DNA of 64,000 nt from Punctularia strigosozonata HHB-11173 SS5 (lineage: Eukaryota; Basidiomycota; Agaricomycetes; Corticiales; Punctulariaceae): positions 16,272 to 80,271 of the forward strand of contig NW_006767453.1 of NCBI RefSeq assembly GCF_000264995.1, written 5' to 3'. Positions 45,297 through 58,500 of the stretch are shown piece after piece; position 1 is the stretch's first letter; the number at the start of each line of letters is the position of its first letter. The translations under genes and the position numbers were made by a program. The notes below the pieces were generated by a model that searched no databases, was not told the DNA's origin, and saw nothing but the letters and a program-made list of their open reading frames with translations.

Positions 45297-47833
45297 TAAT
45301 TTCGCTCTTGTCACATCTTTTGTCCAATATTATTGCCATACAACGAACGCCGTTACGGTATTTTGCTTAGCATTCTTATATGTATCGCGCGCTTATCCCG
45401 GTGATACTGTTGCAACTTATCTATATGCACCACTGATGTAATACTATCCCGAGCATTTATTCATCATATTTATGTCGGTGATCAAACCCGTGCGCTTCGT
45501 ACACGTGGATAAGGGGCATGTTCGTCTCCATTGTATACAGCACGATCTGAGTCCGTTGCCGATGTATCGTGGGTTCTGGAAGGAGCCGTAGTTGACACAA
45601 CCGGCCTTCATGAAGTTTGGTCTAACACTAGGAAGTAGACGGTCCACCACGCGACAGGCCCCCCCCTGCCGCGTGGTGGACCATAGAGATTGCCGTGTTC
45701 ACAATACATCGCTGTCTCTCTATCAGGACACCAATGTGATACCCGATCGAGGCAGTATGTACTTACCACTATGGTCTTATGACCCATGTAGGTGTCAACA
45801 TCACCTGTGGGGCGAGGGCGAGCTATTTGCATATGTTACGATATATATCTAATCTGTGCTAGAGTTCTTGCTGCTGCGCAAGACCCAGAGCGGTCACCAC
45901 GCCAAGCGCAGCTGCGGAAGCTGTTCATCTACCCCGATTAGGAGCTCCAGGAGCGTTCGGTGGCGCTGTCGCTTGATCGCCGGATGCATAGTGCCGGTGA
46001 TCATGACGTTTACAGTGTACACCGTCTGGCGCTACTTGCTCTGGCGTTCTGGCGTTTGGCGTCGACATGACCAACGACTCTATACATGAAGGGCTACTTG
46101 GGCGCTATGGATGATAGTATATAACAAGGGCATCGCTATCCACTCGTTGCTCTTTGTCGTCGCTCGTCGAATCATCGAATCGCACGAAGATATCCGCTAC
46201 ATGGGCAGAGTTGACCGTCCTGTTTCGGGCCTATTCCGCCCTCGCCCTCGTCCTTATCGCAACATATCATGCCTGCTTCCCGTATGGCTCAACCCGGCAA
46301 CCCTCACATCACAATCCAGCCCAAGACGCCATCGTTACGGGCACCTCATGCAGGTTAGATGGCCATACTACAACGCAGAACCTTCCTGGTTGACTACTGT
46401 ACTCTACAGCTGCTCAACACTGGCAAGCAGTGGATCGCTGACACTGCTATCCATTGGACATCCTGCGGGATGCTCAATCTACATGGAAAGTCCTACGCAT
46501 CGATCAAAATCCTGCGCTCAATAATCACGTCATTTTGTTCCTGCAGTTTGGCCTGACAAGTTCGTTCGCGATTCGTATCGCCGAGCCGCTCAGCCAGTTC
46601 CCCAGATACGACAACGGCTGACTAGCATTTTCAAGTTCAAGCTATCCTTTACGCAGAATTTCCCATCACCGCTCGCGTCATTCACCCTTGTTTCTGATGA
46701 AGGAGACTTGGAGCCGTTGCTCACCAGCCGCGAAACGCCGGAATCAGGATCCTCCGCTTGTGGAAGGCGGAAGGCAGTGTACTCTTGCTGCTCGATATGC
46801 GGACACCGCCTGCAAGAAGGACTCCTGACTGCCCTCTCCATATACTCGTGCGCTACCGGGGGTATGAAGTCGTTCTTTCGTGATCCGCTTGCAAAGATTT
46901 TCCAGAACGAGCCCACCGTATAATTTTTTCCTGTGCTGGTTGAAGCCCGTAAATAGGATCCAATACTTTCTCGTCCAATACCAAGTAGAGTACCATACTA
47001 ATCCGAGCCCTTGACCATCCATATATCCCTGCTCATGACTTCGGTCGTGCACATCAACGGATCTACACCGGCTCTAATCACACGGAACACGGGGTTATTG
47101 TCGGGGCTTACTTTGGCGGAGGCTCAACAGTTGTAGGGTGCCATGAATATAAAGCATATCAACAGTATCTCACCTTTTGCACAAAGACATAGGCGCCAGG
47201 ACACGTGGATCAGAAAATCACGTACACGCATCCGCACCTTGATTGCTCCACTCAGCAACGTGTATCTCACCGCGCGGCGCTTTATCGGGAACCACTTGAC
47301 ATTGAATTCTGATACCATCCCGATAGCGCCGCTTTCAGGTCCGCATTATATCAATCAGCCGTGCCGTGGAGGAAATTCAAGGTATAATGTGTTCATGATT
47401 CCAACGGACAACAAGTCTCCGCTGCACCGCTTCGTACCCTTGAACCGGGATGGTAGAAGTAAATTTTGTCAAATTTTACCAAGCAACACCGGGTCGCATG
47501 TCCGGCATCATGATATTATAGACAAGTCATCTGTCTGTTGAATGGAAGGCGAGAGCCACCCTGGCCGGATCTCATGCGATGCAGCTGCCTCCGAATTGTT
47601 TTCCACACAGGAATCTATTTAACAAAGCCAGCATCTCCCTACCACGAGTAGCCCGAATGATCCAGCCGTTCGAGTCTGCACAGAGAGCCTCGCCGAGGCT
47701 CATGGGTCATGTTAATAGCTATGAGCAGTTTGCGGGGTCAGGGACGAATTCAGTACTGCAGAGAGCATAGTTCAGCAAATGGACAAACTCGGGAAGTCCA
47801 AACCGCAAAGAAATGATCGAGAGATACACGTAC
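45297..47833. other. Gene-free or unrecognised stretch
   Basis: Apart from the hairpin near 45.66 kb, only short open frames. A minus-strand ATG frame near 46600-46840 (MERAVRSPSCRRCPH) has no recognisable continuation. Confidence 0.4.
45641..45682. other. Perfect 13-bp inverted repeat (hairpin)
   Basis: GGTCCACCACGCG at 45641-45653 is exactly complementary to CGCGTGGTGGACC at 45670-45682. The 16-nt loop is C-rich. It lies in a gene-free gap and is not followed by a T run. Confidence 0.85.
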
Positions 47834-48661
47834 CTATGGATTCATCTGCGTTGACCCAGAGTTTGCGTGCGAAGTAGATGTCTGTGCTCTCGCCAACTCC
47901 GGGCACGAGCGAACTACGATGCACGCGAATTTGTGAGAAATTATGATGCGAAGAGTCGCAGTTGTGCCCGCTCACAGTGGTTGCGTAGATGCTCAGTGCG
48001 TTGAACAGTCGTGCCGCATCTGTGCGGGCACGAGATCCTGATGCCATCGTGTACCTCCTTCTCGTGCCTCCTTAGGTCGTGCGCTCGAGTGAAGCGCTTC
48101 CCAGAACATTGCGGTTCATTGCATACGTGCATCCTTGTTGGTGAGACATCTGATGAGGTAGATGTTATATCTATCAAGACGGCAAGGGAATGACAGACTC
48201 ACGGTGCAACGGTGCAGACACTAATCCCAGGGGTGCGGCGACTGAAGCAGCACCACTGCCTATTGGCCATCTTCTAACGCGCTGCGTTGAGTGTCATCCA
48301 AGTGATCAATATACATGGCCCACTGGTAAGTTGGGGCCATAGTAGACGGCACCGATCCCTGAGCGGTGAGACGACCCGAGTTTCTATACATCAGCATGGT
48401 CAGTCATTATGATCGATGCAAGAGGACATGTGGAAGACAGTACTGAGGATATGTCGTTGACATGCCGGACGTTACGTGAGGAGGCAGAATGTTTCCGGCG
48501 GGACGCGCGGTGTTGCTGGCAGAATGTGCCATATTGGGGCCTCGGAGAAAGACAACGTATCCAGTGGGGTTTGGGGTTGTCAAGAGCAAGAACGGCTGCC
48601 CGGTGCCACCAGTTTTGCAATCAGAGCAGCTACACAGGGACGAGTGGGTTTTCGATGACAT
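47834..48661 (-). CDS. C2H2 zinc-finger protein, subtype B, member 4
   Basis: The ATG at 48661 opens MSSKTHSSLCSCSDCKTGGT, closely matching the start of member 7. Exon 1 runs to about 48445. The middle exon joins (about 48200-48380) are ambiguous, so I do not fix them. The finger exon 48170-47976 encodes CNEPQCSGKRFTRAHDLRRH... (finger 1) and CPHRCGTTVQRTEHLRNH (finger 2), and is followed in phase 1 by the last exon 47913-47834, which continues FRSCPE and ends QMNP. With that join, finger 2 has Cys four residues after its His, so it may be a C2HC type. Function unknown. Confidence 0.6.
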
Positions 48662-50616
48662 GTCGGGACGGTGCTGCTGAAGCTGAAGAGGTGGGCTGTC
48701 GAGTTATATAGGTCCGAGGTGTCTTGAGCATCGGAGGAAGTTTGTGAGCTGGCGTATGGCGGCGCCAAGCAGACCATCGTACCATCGTACCTCATTTCGA
48801 TATTCGCGACCCGAGTATGCGCCAGGTATCTCATATTGCGGACACCAATGCGTGTTGCCACTGGGAAGGCCTTGCTGGTGTATGTGGCGCAAGGGAAGTC
48901 AAACCAGAACGCCAGTGCCAGCGCCAGTTGCTCACGCGTCGCTGCCTGAACCCTATTTCGAATATTGAACACATACAGATAACACGAGGTCAAGTGACGG
49001 ACGCACCAACGGTTTCCATTTTGCGGGATTACTCGCTACAGGGTGCCAGCTCCGCGATACTGTAACACGGCCTAGCATTGGATGTCTTTGAAGGGAGAAG
49101 CTGAACGACGAAGTTGAAGCTGCAGCTCGACAAGTTGTGTTAACGTCTCGCGGTACGAGGCGAGTGTTGTTCTGTGTCAAACACTGCTGTGGTTGGAGCA
49201 GACAGCGATGGGCCAGCGCTCAAAACCAAGGCCCGAGGATGACGGCTACCTCTCACGCTTGTTGACGGCGCCGCTGATCTGCTACTCACCGCGTTTCTTT
49301 TCTCCTTTTCTCCAAGCTTCGTACATCTGAAGGAGGCTGAATCATATCGAGTGAAATGTTCGCGAGCGGCACAATGAAGTACTCTACTCTGTACCTTGTC
49401 ATAGTCGGCGAGACTCCAACTATCTGAAAAATGTCGTGCTACATCGAGTTCGCAGGCTCCCGCACCCTGTAGTAATAGTAGACACGCCTGTACATAAGAG
49501 CTTAACTATAAGCAGTGCATCATCACAGCAAGTAAGCTCGCTCAACGTACCCGGATCGGCCTCTCCGCCGATGAACGAGTCGCAGTGAGTAGTGATAATA
49601 TCGATGCTGTCTTGTCTTAAATCGTCCTTGTGAAGCCTTGTTCGAAGATACTCCTTGGTTTTCAGAATGAACGCAGGACGCACGGAGCGTGTGTTATTAC
49701 GTAAACATAGAGAGTCCCCCTGACCGGGAACCCGAAAGCACTTAGTCGGAATCGGAGGTCCGTAGGCTGCACAGTTGGAAGAAAATATAATCGCAAGAAA
49801 GAAACCACTGGTCATGTAGTACTACAGCTGACAGCATGAGCTGTACGTCGCATCTTCTCGTTACTACTTGCACCGTGCGGGATATTTCTAATATACGATC
49901 CCCTGTATTTGGCAGGCACTGGCGCGCTCGTTTCCATGCAAAATGGGTGATCATTAGCTCGGGAAAAGAGCTCGGGCATTTATGGAAGAAGATTCGACAG
50001 ACCAATGGTTTGCCGCAGTCATTGCGAGAATTGTTTATGTTCGTTGATATCCCGGCTGCTCGACTGGAGTCTGGGATCTCGAATCGGTCAAAAGCTGCCT
50101 TCAAACGCGCCCATCACTTACCGATGCTGGCAAAGGGCTGTGGCTCGTGACGGAAAACACTGATGCATCTCGTATAACCTCATCCGGCATAATTGGGGCC
50201 GATCTTTCTCTCACCAATGGCGGTATGTGTCTGATCTGTGTCGACCCTTGCCCGAGTCCGTGACCCTACGCGTTACAATTTTTGGCTCTACCTCCGACGA
50301 GCCTCTCGTGTGTGCTGGCAACCTTACCGTAACCACCCGATCAGCGACGACACGGCTAGGAGACCCTAATGCTGCCCAAACTTGAAACAGCCGCGGCGGC
50401 GCTTACCGCTGCCGAAGTCTACGAAGCTTTTACAGCTTGGCTCCGGAGCGGTACCTGCGGATCTATGAGTCACTACGTGCAAGGCAACGTACTCCGAAGC
50501 AAGCAACGAGATGCCTCCATGCGATCAGAGAGCGATAGCAGGCTGCGTGGACTGTCGGCCCATAAACTTCGGGTATGAATCGTTGCTCACTCCCTTATTT
50601 AATGCTTTGACGCTCA
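48662..50616. other. Gene-free or unrecognised stretch
   Basis: Short open frames on both strands without motifs. The longest, minus strand 49742-50104, is not recognisable. Confidence 0.4.
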
Positions 50617-51379
50617 ATGAACCAGAACAAAAACTCGTATTTCAGCAACTTCAGAAACTTGGGCTCTGCCCCCTCTGCCCCCGAGGATGGCGCCGCACTC
50701 AACGATACGATGACCTGGAAAGCTCGCGACGAGCAGGACATTGCCAACATGTCACACTATCTCGGTGCACAAAGGTCCGACATGCCCCCGCCATCCCCCT
50801 CGCCTGTCATGGACACAGACGGAGCACCGAAGTTTGATACAGACTTCAATTCCTCTGCATTCACTACGGCGCGTTTCGTTCAACAACGTGTGGCTTAAGG
50901 TTTTAAATTCGAAAGTCTAGCTTGCAAGCTGCACCATCAGACGGGGCACCGATGCTGTCGAATGCAGAGCATGTCATACCCCCGTCCGACTTGACAGGCG
51001 TACAAATTACAGCAGCGTGAGTTTATCACGCAAGTGGTCAGAGTTCTACGGTCTCATGCTGTGTTCATCACCAGAACGTCGACCCCACGCTCTCTTGAAC
51101 CCATCTCGCTACCTGACGGTCGCTTTCGGTGCCCTCTCCCCATGTGCCGCCGTAAGTACAAGCATAACCGAGATGATTCTCGTCATTATACGTAAGCGCA
51201 CGACGATCTGCGTTCTCTGCGGTGTGCGTGCGGAAGGACCTTCCAGAGCACCTCCAAGTATCAATTGGTCAACCATTGTGAGTATTGCCCTGACGACTTT
51301 CGTCGGAGCACTGCTAACCCATTTCTTGCCGGCAGCGAACTTGTCGCGGGAACATCTCGCTGTCGACGCCGCGTTGTAG
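50617..51379 (+). pseudogene. C2H2 zinc-finger gene, subtype A, member 5, one stop in finger 1
   Basis: Four exons (50617-50887, 50929-51016, 51075-51277, 51336-51379) match member 8 in layout. Both have a GC|GTGAGT...CCAG|A junction before the finger exon, both have SLPDG/YPDA-like sequence before finger 1, and both have the last intron in phase 1 after NH. All exon phases are consistent over 202 codons. Finger 1 reads CPLPMCRRKYKHNRDDSRHY and is then broken by TAA at 51193-51195, just before its last His. Finger 2 (CACGRTFQSTSKYQLVNH) and the C-terminal exon are intact. Either a very young pseudogene, an assembly error or, less likely, read-through. Confidence 0.65.
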
Positions 51380-51606
51380 ACCTCTGCCTTTCCAACTCGA
51401 GGGTTGACCGTTGGTCGACATATTTCAGGAATGTAGCACGCACCGTGCTGATGACTGCACATCTTAATTCGCATTTCTGGTATTTTTATTCGAACCCGTG
51501 AGAGGGCGCCCCAGGGATGCACACATAGTATTGCTGGTCTATAGAGTAGCACATTACATGGCATCGCACTAGCGCACCCCCGAGCTTGAAGTCAGTCTGT
51601 TTGATA

Positions 51607-52389
51607 TTATAGCGCAAGCACTGCACCCGAGGATAACGTCTCCGGCACAGGGGCGACATACTCGTCAGTCCTCCGCATTGGCTGCGCGACAGGGTTTTCG
51701 ATGTGATGACATTCGCGTTCTGGATAGTGACGCAACAAGAGTGTATCTGCAATCGAGCGATTATATTGAGGCTGAGGGCGCACCATGTTTCCGGAGCTGG
51801 TATACCCTCTGGAATGTCTTCGAGCAATGGCCACAACAATGGCGCTTCTTATCGTGGACCTGTTGGTAGTGGCGCTTAGCATCCGCGTACCTGCTGAATG
51901 CCCTTGCACAGCCAAGGAACTTGCAGCTATGACGCCTGGTGATCGGAGAAGGAGGGTCGCTCGGTGGTCGTATAGCATCGGGGCGCGAGATAACGGACGT
52001 ATCCGCGATCAGGTTGGGACCACTGAGCGGGCGTGAGAGATTGCGGAGAATGACAGAGATCACACAGCACACCTTTCTTGAGCGCCCGCGGCCTGATAGT
52101 CATAAGCAGCATGTGGTGGCGCGGACGCGGTGGGGACCTCTGCGAGGCACATGGTCTGCACGCCGTTCTGCGTGAAGGAATGAATCAAACCCTCCGTATC
52201 CCGATAAGGCAGTGGGGCAGCCTGTATATGGGTCGGGGTAGCCAGCTGGGGAACCCGATGGGCGACGTTTGCCGTCAAGCGGACAGAGTCGAGGGAAGCA
52301 GACGGGGCTTGGGACGAGAACTGAACCCAAGGACTGGGACTGGCAAAAGGATCGTCCCAGAGATATTGCCGGTAGGGAGGTGCAGTCAT
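51607..52389 (-). CDS. C2H2 zinc-finger protein, subtype C, member 6
   Basis: Three exons (52389-52073, 52022-51784, 51746-51607) give 231 residues. The N-terminus starts MTAPPYRQYLWDDPF, comparable in spacing to TYEEYLQAWDIP of member 1. Finger 1 is CKFLGCARAFSRYADAKRHY... (C-x4-C-x12-H-x4-H). Finger 2 is CGHCSKTFQRVYQLRKH, and the next exon brings RHYPERECHH, offering possible further ligands. Exon phases (2,1) and the 140-nt last exon equal those of member 1. It is convergent with member 5, with 227 bp between them. Confidence 0.75.
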
Positions 52390-54541
52390 GATGATTTTGT
52401 GTTAAGGTCAGAGACGAAGTAGTTGTGATCTGAACAAACCGGCGTCAGCTTGCATCGACGGCTATATAGCTCTTCATCTTGTTGACGTACCATGTGCGTC
52501 CGTAGGTCCATATCCGTCTGCTTCCGACCGATATTGTTCAGTTCGCCTGTTTGTGAAATCCGTGAGCACGAGATCCATGTCACAAAATTCAAGAAGTCCG
52601 GGTACGAAGCTCCGCACCCACCGTGACGCCAAAGCTATTCCATCAAGCCGTACTTGTTTGCCCGATATGCACCGCCCATCGCAAGCAACCTCGATTCAAT
52701 GCTATCTTGAGCTTCTCCTGCGCAAGATGATTGATACAACCTAAGATGAGCCTGAGCTTGCCACGCCCGACGGTCCGTATGGGTGTTATCGTCGCGGATG
52801 CCGTCGGATTGGCGTTGTACATAGCTTGGGCCCCGGATCATCTAGTGCCTGTGCAGGTTACAGGTAGCGCGTTCTCAGTAAAGAAGCCTGAGCATCAAGT
52901 CATCCGCGGAAGAGGGGCAGCAAGGCCGAGGAAGGTCAGCGCCGTGACGCCAACTCCGACATTTTGTCCGCGCCATTTCTTCCCACGACAACGCCTCCCT
53001 GCTTAATTGAATGCTTTGGCGTTGGCGTGTGCTGACGATGTACGCGTGTAAAATCTGTGTTGCGAGTTGTTAGCGTCTGCACCATGGCCCACATCTATAA
53101 AGGACATAAGACTGGTCGACATTGCTCGCCCAGTCAACGCTGCTATCTCAATTTCTCGGTCACCATTTGGATCTGGTGGTCTCTTGTCTTTGCGTCTTTG
53201 CAAGAGCGCCACGACACACCTACGTCTGAACCACTTCACCCTGTCACAGCGTAAACGCTCCACCTCGATGGGTAAAGCACATGCTCCAATGGCCGGAAGC
53301 ACAACATCGTGTCGTCCACGCCCTTACCCTAATCATGCCCGGAACGTTTCTCCGATATCTTGCAACAGCTCGTCACAATATGAAGAATGTACTCAGGTAA
53401 GGAGGCCTTTCCATATGTGTCGCACTCGGCTGACCTGCTGCTTAGTTACCCCACCCAGACTACAATTCTCGAGCACAAAATACGATGTGGTCGCGTTTCA
53501 AGAGCTCTTATTCCCGCGCGCAGGATGGTATCACTCGGGCTATCCACCGCTGGGCCATTTCTCAAATCTGTACCATCCTGAGCGGACTAGCTGTGTTCCT
53601 GATATTCAGAGTTAGCAAGTCCTCGCTCCAGGACATGGTCCACGAACTCAGGGACATGATCTGCCACACCACTACTCGAAAATTCGTGGCCTCCGCTGTG
53701 TGTATGTCCGGTCATTTACCATGATCACACCTTGGAAGCGATATTGCACGCCCTCTTGCATCCACTCCTCCCCATCGCATGACCTTTGCTAACTATACCC
53801 AACAGTTACATCGGTTGCATCTGACAGTGGCTAACGCCGATGCATGATTTCCAAATTTGCCGCCCAGTAGAGTGTCAGGAATATGTCGTCCCGAGACACA
53901 GGGCAGGAAGGACCGGTGGACAAAACGTTGATGTGATATGTGTGATGGTCCGCATAACGAGCGCTAGTATACGACTGTCACATACATATCAGGGCTGAGG
54001 CGAAATACTTCAAGCCGTGCTGAAACCCATCTTATGCATCCACTTTAATCCTGTTGCGGGATTTTCGGGGTGCACGCAAACCTCATGCCGCCGGTGAGAC
54101 AGTGAGCTGTTGGAGAAGGCATATCCATGGGCGCTTAACCGCCGCGTGAGTAGCATCGTACACAGGCGAGCTCCGAGGGCTATCGAATTCACGGATCCAT
54201 CTTGATTCTCCCGATGGCATCGCATCAAGGTATGCGAAACCTCAACGAATTGCTCGCGAACAAACAAATAAATGTAGTACAGAATATGGCAATCAAGATA
54301 CTGCGCTAGAAGTCAACTGCAACACTCGACGCGAGGCCAGGTCATGTCGTCGACGGCATCCAGGTTCAGAACACTAAATCGTCATGTCATCAGGTGTTTG
54401 ACTAAGTCGATGCGTTTTGTATGAGCGTGGCGGTGTGCGTAGCCCTAACGGTTCCAGCTGCAGACCGGCACCCACGTCACCTGCGGCGACGTTATGGTGG
54501 GAGGCGATCAACAGAGGAAGAGCCTCCGAAGAGGCTTGCGA
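52390..54541. other. Gene-free or unrecognised stretch
   Basis: The plus-strand frame 53067-53615 (182 codons) is the longest but has no motif or typical exon structure. Otherwise nothing recognised. Confidence 0.4.
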
Positions 54542-55585
54542 TCAGCCAGCGAAGGACAGCGTGGGCCGGATCCTTCGCCAATGAATAAATCTGATGGAAT
54601 GTCCTGAGTCGATCCGGGAGTTGTCCAAGTCCTGAGGTGTCGGAAAAGTGTGAGTCGAAATGATACCTAGTAGGTTTATGGAGTTGGTGGGGCGGCGCTG
54701 TGGTGTCTGGTCCGGTGCTTGACGGTGCTGATTGTTCATGGCGGCGAGGGTTGATGGAACGGCGCTATAGAGGATGACACCTGCGCATATACAGGACATG
54801 AACGGTCTGGATAGACATGCGCATGGCATCAGATCAAGTAGCACTGGAGACTTCATGGGTTCACGTACAGTGGGTTTGGAGATGCTCCTTGCGCTGTACC
54901 CTGTGACCGCAGCCATACGGGCAATCAAGCCGCACACCATCGTGAACCTGTTCCTTGTGCCTTTTGAGATCGTACGCTCTGGAGAAGCCATGAGTACCAC
55001 AGCACGGCGCTTCATAGCATATGTGCCTCATGGCTCCCTGTGGAAGGGCGGCTGCGAAGAGCGTAATTAGTGTCCAGGCAGAAATCGTTTGCGGAGAAAC
55101 ATACCATCCGCCGACGAGGATGGAAGAGACGGAAACGCTACAGGGGCCGCGCTGCTGCGGGACACGATTGGGGACATTCTGATGCACAAGGCTCAGAACG
55201 CATCCAAGCGATCGAGATGCTAGCTCACTGCTGGGCATGTATTCCATGAGGCAGAACCTGAGCTGAATGCGAGGGAATACAAACCCTCCTATCACTAAAC
55301 GTCGATAAGCCTTCGGTGACCGGATGTTAGGGAGAGTAAGAATGCGTACAATTGATACTGCTGATGCGACGTTGCTACGGCGTGGTTGCGCACGGCGCGC
55401 ATCGTCTGCATCGACGTTGAGAGGCTGCCAGATGGATGAGTAGCATTGGTAGCAGGGATCGCGGCAGAAAAGACAACGTGCCCGACCGGATTATCCGTTA
55501 TCCCAGACAAATACATTGGCGTGGAGGTGCCTCCTCGCACACATCGATGACAGCCGCAAAGACTAGAATGCGTCTGGGTGACCAT
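54542..55585 (-). CDS. C2H2 zinc-finger protein, subtype B, member 7
   Basis: The ATG at 55585 opens MVTQTHSSLCGCHRCVRGGT, nearly the same module as in member 4. Exon 1 ends near 55357 at GTACGC. The middle exon or exons (about 55100-55300) are uncertain. The finger exon 55037-54869 encodes CYEAPCCGTHGFSRAYDLKRH... and CPYGCGHRVQRKEHLQTH. The last intron (54868-54781) follows that His in phase 1. The last exon, 54780-54542, is long and adds about 80 residues. After splicing, Cys directly follows the last His. Function unknown. Confidence 0.6.
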
Positions 55586-58500
55586 GGTGGGTGAGACAAT
55601 GCTGCCCGAGCTGTCTTCAGTACGTGATATATGTGCGCTTCCCCATCTTGGTCCCTCGTGGCGTTCGAGCTCATTTTAAGGATGTTGAACTTGGCGGCGC
55701 CATGGCGCGGACACGCCATGATCCTATGAGGATGTCCGGACGAGCAACACCACAGCGAAGCGTGAACCCGTGCGCATGGTCGCGCCAGCACATCGATAAG
55801 AATGCGCCTCCCCCACACCTCAGTCCGTACTGCGCATTACTCGATACTGCGAACGCCAACATTCCGATTTCCTCAGGATATCCGTATATTTCCGTCGATA
55901 GCACTGTGCAAGTCCCGTGGGCCACACAGACATCTAGTATTTGAGTCGTGGATGTCAGTGTATATGCGATATAAGCGGTGGACACACTAGAAAGTTATGG
56001 GGGCCGGAGGGGCCTAGTTTGGGCGAAGGTGCCAGCACCGGTTGGTGCCGCGAGGGCGCGAGCCGAGTCACGGTATTAGTAGAGGTTTTGATAGGTAACT
56101 GAAGGCGTATGTGGCGAGGTAAACGCATAGAATACGACGGGAAAGGTGGTGCTCGTCCCAATCCCGCCCAGCAGCGGACTGAGCGGACAAGTCAGTGGAA
56201 GAGATTGAACCATCCCGCGAGCAGCGGAAGCGACAGCGAATCTCGGGTCGCACAATCGGCGCTTGATCGCGGGAGCGCTTGCTCGGCGCGAATAATCCAA
56301 ACTGAGACTCAGTCGAAATCGCATGTGTCCCCGCAGCAGCCACGTCTGCTCAAATCTACTAGAATCAAAACGTTACTCAGAGCTTCTGGAACGGACAGAT
56401 ACATGAGAAGTTTGATACCACATGTCCACACTATGAATACCGTGCAGCGCGTTCATCCTTGCGCTCTCAGCGCTTCAGCTGTGGATCCATCCCACGATAA
56501 TCATCTTCGTCCGGACCCAAGGCGCCTGTCGATATGCAATCAAGAAATTTAGGGCAATCTAGAGCTTCCAAGGGAAGATCCACCAGTGCCGCCAATTCCA
56601 TACTTACAATGGGGCAATGGGAAGCAGATGGGAAAGCCAGTCCTGCCTGTACACGCCCAAGCTGAACGTGATTACGTAACGTCATCAAGGTCCCACATTC
56701 CGCGCGAAGTCCCTTGGTCATTGCAACCATGCCCATACGAGGCCATCGTCCCGCAACGAAGCCGAAGTTGATCCCGTGACAGATAGCCCCCATGAAGGAT
56801 GGTCACTACTTCGATATCTCCGTCTTCAACGCAAGGCCTCATCGATTCGACAAAAAGTGCCATTTCGGGCGGATGCGCTTTGATTATTGGCTTGGAAGGA
56901 CAGGATGAGGCCCCACGAACTTTACGTGTTATGACGGTGCGGCGGTTGTGGTTCATTCATGTAGTTCCGCCGGGGATGACGGGCGTCCAGTAAGCGAGCC
57001 TGGATTATCTTCGTCGATTTTGTCGTTCGCCGGACTGAAAAAGGAAAACCACAGTCACACAAGGCGCAACAATGCCATGCGAAAGAACAGCCCTAGGTTC
57101 CGCTGCTCATCTAGGCAGTGTTGGCGTCTCCTGCCATTGGCCTATCCATGATACACGTAATTTCTACTCCCTAGCTGCTAGTCCATCTATGGTCCGTGTT
57201 CGTGAACGTCCTTGCAGTCACAACGTGACACACACGCGAACTCCAACAGGTTCCCTGCCCGCAGTCAAGAACATCAGAAATTATGAGCTCCTCGACCCAT
57301 TCCAGGATGCCAGGAGGGTGTTATGCGTATTGAAATCGCTCATCGTAGGAGTCACGCGTGTCACGACCGGTTGACTTGAACATTCCCTCAAATATCTTGA
57401 GGGGACGCGCCGGATCGCTACTACACGCGCCCTCACTCCACCCCAACTGATGATGGATCGTGCTACATGCTCCTCGCCTTCTGGGTCGTCGTCAGGAACT
57501 GACGAAGCGAACAATATCGCGTTCGAACTACTCGAACTCTTCTCTAAACGCAAACCCTCCGTCGCCAGCCCGGCTGGTCAGGTCGCCATGCCAATTCGCA
57601 TTCCAGCCGCACCTGCAGCCGGCATCGGCGTTGGCGAGGAGCGTGGTCTCTAACACAACTCGCTAGAGGCCTCCCCCGGCGCAGTACGTACCTGCGCTGT
57701 CATCTCCACGCGTACAGGGCTTGACCATGTCTTCCCAGTTCGTCGGCCGTGTTTCCAAGTGCGCAGTCGTCGTTGAAAGCTGATCCAATGGCGTCGTAGC
57801 ACGCCGAAACGCTCCTCGAGCGTGTCCTTGTCGGGGACATGAGTATAGCGCAGGCAAAAGCCCGTCATTGGGCTGAAGGTGTCGATTCTGGTCCCGATTA
57901 TGCTGCTTCGTCCCCTTACAGACGTTTAGCATAGGTACCTAGGTGATGTTTATTTGCGTAGGTGTTGTGCTAGGCTGTGCTGACATGATCGCTGCTCCGT
58001 TATAATCTGATTCTGACCTTGGCCTTGGCTATGCCCCATCCAAACCCAATTTATGAGGCGGTGAAGTTCCTATATCGGATCACCGGTACGCTGTCCGGAA
58101 CGCGTTTCGTCAATATTCAACAAGATCAGCGGAAGGACGAATGTAGCTACTGTCTATTGGTATCTGCGTGCGACGATGCGAGCTACTGTCATCGTACAAT
58201 CGGCATCTAATTTTTCTTCGTACTGAGCGTTTGCACATAGCTCGCGCTTCGCAGGATTACGCATCGTCATTAGGCGACATTCATCAAACCTCCTGCATCG
58301 TGCTGGTCGGCCTAACCGAGTACCTGCGAATGCGGCAAATTTGGATGATAACTGGGCGCTACTGAGTAAGGCTTGGGCCGACATTCCTCAAGTGGTAGAA
58401 TGAAAGGCTATGGAAGGTCTCTCTTCTCAACCCCAAGACTCTCAAGCTATATACGTCCTCCGCCGGTACGTGCACGCATGCGTGAGTGCTGTACATGCAG

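Noticed and set aside
57663-57932. Zinc-finger-like run KQHNRDQNRH on the minus strand
   Set aside because: Resembles KYKHNRDDSRH of the zinc-finger family over about ten residues, but the flanking Cys pair and the second finger are missing.
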